Below, piece after piece: positions 61,030 to 64,000 of a stretch of 64,000 nt of DNA. The DNA comes from Luzula sylvatica (Eukaryota; Streptophyta; Magnoliopsida; Poales; Juncaceae), in assembly GCA_946800325.1 (NCBI GenBank), contig OX326958.1, positions 21,650,414 to 21,714,413 on the forward strand, read 5' to 3'. The translations under genes and the position numbers were made by a program. Each line of letters starts with the position of its first letter. Positions within the stretch are counted from its first letter, which is position 1. The notes under the pieces are model-generated. The model had not been told where the DNA came from, did no database searches, and was given only the letters and a program-made list of their open reading frames with translations.

Positions 61030-61056
61030 CTAGGAGATTACCCGCGCTTCGCGGCG
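61030..61056 (-). mobile_element. Helitron 3' terminus, minus strand
   Basis: Read on the minus strand, a GC-rich hairpin (stem CCGCG/CGCGG with AAG loop, within 61041-61056) is followed by TAATCTC and CTAG (61033-61030), then T. This is the Helitron 3'-end layout. The element body would extend to higher coordinates; its 5' TC end was not found. Confidence 0.55.
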
Positions 61057-64000
61057 ATTTTGTTTTATTTGTTTGCCATACACATAATATATAGTTATGA
61101 TTTTTCGGGATCAAACATAAAACTTTGTGAAAATAAAAATCAAATTGATTAAGGAAGTTTGATGATGACAAAATTAGTATACTATTTTTGAATCTGACAC
61201 AATTCGAAATATTTATTTAGCACTTTAATGCAACACATACAAAAAAGAATAAATATTAATATAAGATAATAAAATAACAGTGAACATAAATAAATAAAAA
61301 ACCATACTATATTATAAATTTTCATATCTAAAAATAAAAATAATAACATTTTAAAAGTTCAAAAAAATTATTTGTGTCTGATAAATTTTATGTTTCATGT
61401 TTATTATTGAAAAATGTTATATAAGTTAAAGAAATTATTTGTGTTTAGTAAATAAATATCTTTTATTGTTATTATTTTTTGTAAAGATTTACATGAAATT
61501 GTTTTAAGTAAAAATACAAATATAACATACTTAGTAGTATGTGCAATTTTTTAAAATTATATTTTTAAATAATAATAATAATTAGGTTTACAAGTCATTA
61601 ATGTAACTATACTTATTTTTATATATTTTTTTACATAATTGTTTTCATAATTTTAAGTTAGAGAAAAATATTGAATATATGATAATATGGATCTCAAAAT
61701 AAACACAAAATTCAAGTGAATATATTTTTTAATTTTTTAAAATTATATTATGAAAAATGCTAACAATATTTGATGTATGTTTTATGATATTATATATTAA
61801 TTTATTAATGTTAAATATTTAAACTCTTCACATTTTATTTGTATTCATAATTGATTATGTAACATATTGTGAAAAAATTCAAAATCAAATACAACTTGTC
61901 CAACATGAACCTAACGAATAATATTTTAACACATTATCAGTGTAAGGTGATGTGGATTTCTTAAATTGCTTAAAACTATGTGTAAAATAAGAAACACATA
62001 AATGTCTACAAATAAAACATAATCATACAAAATCAAAGGTTAATTCATGGTTCATATGTTGCCACATATCATAATCTAATGATTGAAATAATTGTGATGA
62101 TATGACCTGATGAGATTGCATAAATATGAATCCAAAATAAGGAGGTTGGTAAATTAAAATAAAAATATGTACATGGTTTTGTTTTTTTTGTTACATCTTA
62201 ATCATCATGCAAATAATAGAAAAAAATATATAGGAATTCGGGTCTTCTAATCCCGCGCGGTCTTCCTTTCCGAATTCTTAAAAAACTAGGAATTCAAATT
62301 TGGAAAACTTCTTCTCGGTTTTCCTCTATGAAATAGTTCTTACTGAAGTCATGTTATGCAATAGTGTCACCTTAAATAGAAGGTTTGTATGGTAATTATT
62401 GATTTATTGTTATAGTTATTTAATAGTAAGCTAAATCAATTGAATGGATAAACTATGGTTGAATTAATTATTAAATTTTTCATTGGTCAATTATCAAAAA
62501 AAGTAATTATTGCTTTGGCAAAGAAAATAAATGTTTTGCTTTCATTGAGCTGTCAAAGGCATGAAATTAATGTACAGTGACTTCAAATATATGATTTGTG
62601 CAAGTGATATGTTCTCCCAAAAATAGTATATTGGGTTCTTTCCTAACTCTTTGCCTGGAAATTTTCTACTGATTTTCTTTGTTTTTTTTTGTTTTTCTTT
62701 GCACTTGCTTTATTAGGCAGAATTTCATATATACCCTACAAAACTTTGTAATATGAAACACGTTCTTCCAAAACGTAAAATATCAAGAAATGTCACAAAT
62801 ACCCCTTTCTCTCCCAAATTTATAAAACAATGACGAAATTATATCTCCTAAAATATATTGATGCAATGATGTTTCCCATATTTAATGTGACATATGCAGG
62901 CACACTTCAAATTGAGCCATTTTCTTACTGTTATTTCCTTCATTTGAAGTTTTTGCATAAATACATTTATAGTATATTTGATGATTAAATTTTCTTGATA
63001 AAAATTATGATATGTTATGATCTCATTCATTTATTGTATATTTGATAGTTTAATACTTATAATTTAATTATAATAATTCGTGTATTATATTATGAACCAT
63101 TAGATTAGATGATGATGTGATTTGATCTCGTCCGTCAATTATATTATCACTTATATCCTAAAACTAATATTTTTGTGTAACCTTGTGATTGTCATTATTT
63201 TACAAAAAAAATGTTTTAAGTAATCTCTTTATATACCATACGATCGTTGTAGTTTTTTTTAAATCCAAAACAATAAATGCCATCATCATATTTGATGTGA
63301 TATCCACGTGACAATGAATATGAATTATTTTTACATATGCAAAGTCGTTCTCTAGTAATACTTATTAATTTTTCACATTTCTTTTTCTAGACAATTTTAT
63401 ACAAAGGAGAGATTCGGAATAAAAAAAGAATTCCTTTGTAAATACCTTTCTTCTTAGCATCATACGTGGAATCTATTTGGCTTTATAGTTTGTTTTTTTA
63501 CTTAACTCGGATAGGCCACCTTGACGTAAAATATGTGAATTTACGTAAAATAGAAAAAACTCTTCATAATCTTCTTGTCTCGGTTGTTATCATAATTTAC
63601 GCAAAATAATTCAAGAAAGAGAATTAAAAAAATGATTAAGTACAAGTCGAATATGGAGACAAAGACACAAGCTGAATCAGCATTGACGAGCTATTTCTTT
63701 GTGAAATAATTTATTGTTTAATTGGAGAGATTTAGGCCAACGACATCCTTGGTTTCTCTGTTCTATCATCTGGCTTATGTTCTTCATGTAACATACATAT
63801 CGAATGAGTCAATGACTATGAAATTACGCAAGTAAATAATTTTTACGGCTAACGCAGGAGATCTTCATTATCATTGTTTAGCTTTCGATTTCAATCCGAT
63901 TCTGACCATATTCAGATAACACTATGTACATTTTATTACAATGAAAAACATAATTAAAATACTCGCTGTGTACACATAGCGTAGGTATTTTATTTCATTG
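61057..64000. other. AT-rich intergenic DNA
   Basis: No gene is recognised to the end of the window. A MITE-end-like motif, GGCAGAATTTCATATATACC, starts near 62716 and resembles the Mutator-like MITE ends, but no second end or duplication was found. A short GC-richer patch (ATCCCGCGCGGTC) lies near 62260. Confidence 0.4.

Overview
This window is nuclear DNA of a flowering plant, most likely a eudicot. It is AT-rich. Its genes have many short introns with GT-AG borders, and their products are plant proteins: chloroplast-targeted purine biosynthesis, KUP/HAK potassium transport, NF-YC, pectinesterase, plant defensins and a peroxisomal reductase ending in SKL. The species cannot be named from the sequence alone. 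All gene models were spliced by eye. Each chosen intron keeps the reading frame and follows the family sequence as I remember it; no alignment was run.

Layout. 1-4760 is transposon-rich: a three-armed foldback repeat, a Pack-MULE-like element with 9-bp target duplication, a Helitron 3' end and one copy of a Mutator-like MITE. 4776-5996 (minus) is a plastid DUF2358-type protein. 8158-9201 (plus) is ribosomal protein RPS11 and 9639-11146 (plus) a pectinesterase. 12927-13247 and 14776-15097 (both minus) are two related defensins; the first was recovered by splicing and has no long ORF of its own. 16563-18745 and 22062-35319 are two blocks of one AT-rich tandem satellite with a monomer of about 176 bp. 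They are separated by 3.3 kb holding a broken N-terminal methyltransferase (NTM1-like) fragment, an unrecognised exon and two hAT-type elements. 35491-35950 is a second, unrelated tandem repeat of about 156 bp.

The right half is a compact gene cluster: PURH (36301-39469, minus), NF-YC (40555-41400, plus) and a KUP/HAK potassium transporter (41875-45098, minus). PURH and NF-YC diverge from a shared upstream region, and NF-YC and the transporter converge. From 45.6 to 59.1 kb there is repeat-rich intergenic DNA: (TA)n runs with a MITE between them, a GC-rich LINE-like retroposon with target duplication, a hAT element filled with a TCGGGT-type minisatellite, and the second Mutator-like MITE copy. 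59125-60443 (plus) is a peroxisomal 2,4-dienoyl-CoA reductase (SDRB). The last 3.5 kb is AT-rich intergenic DNA with one Helitron-type end.

The genes do not form one pathway; they are housekeeping and cell-wall/defence genes. The unusual biology lies in the repeats: a young satellite with higher-order periodicity between ordinary genes, an older block of the same satellite beside a Helitron-like terminus, captured gene fragments, and several transposons whose target duplications are still intact.
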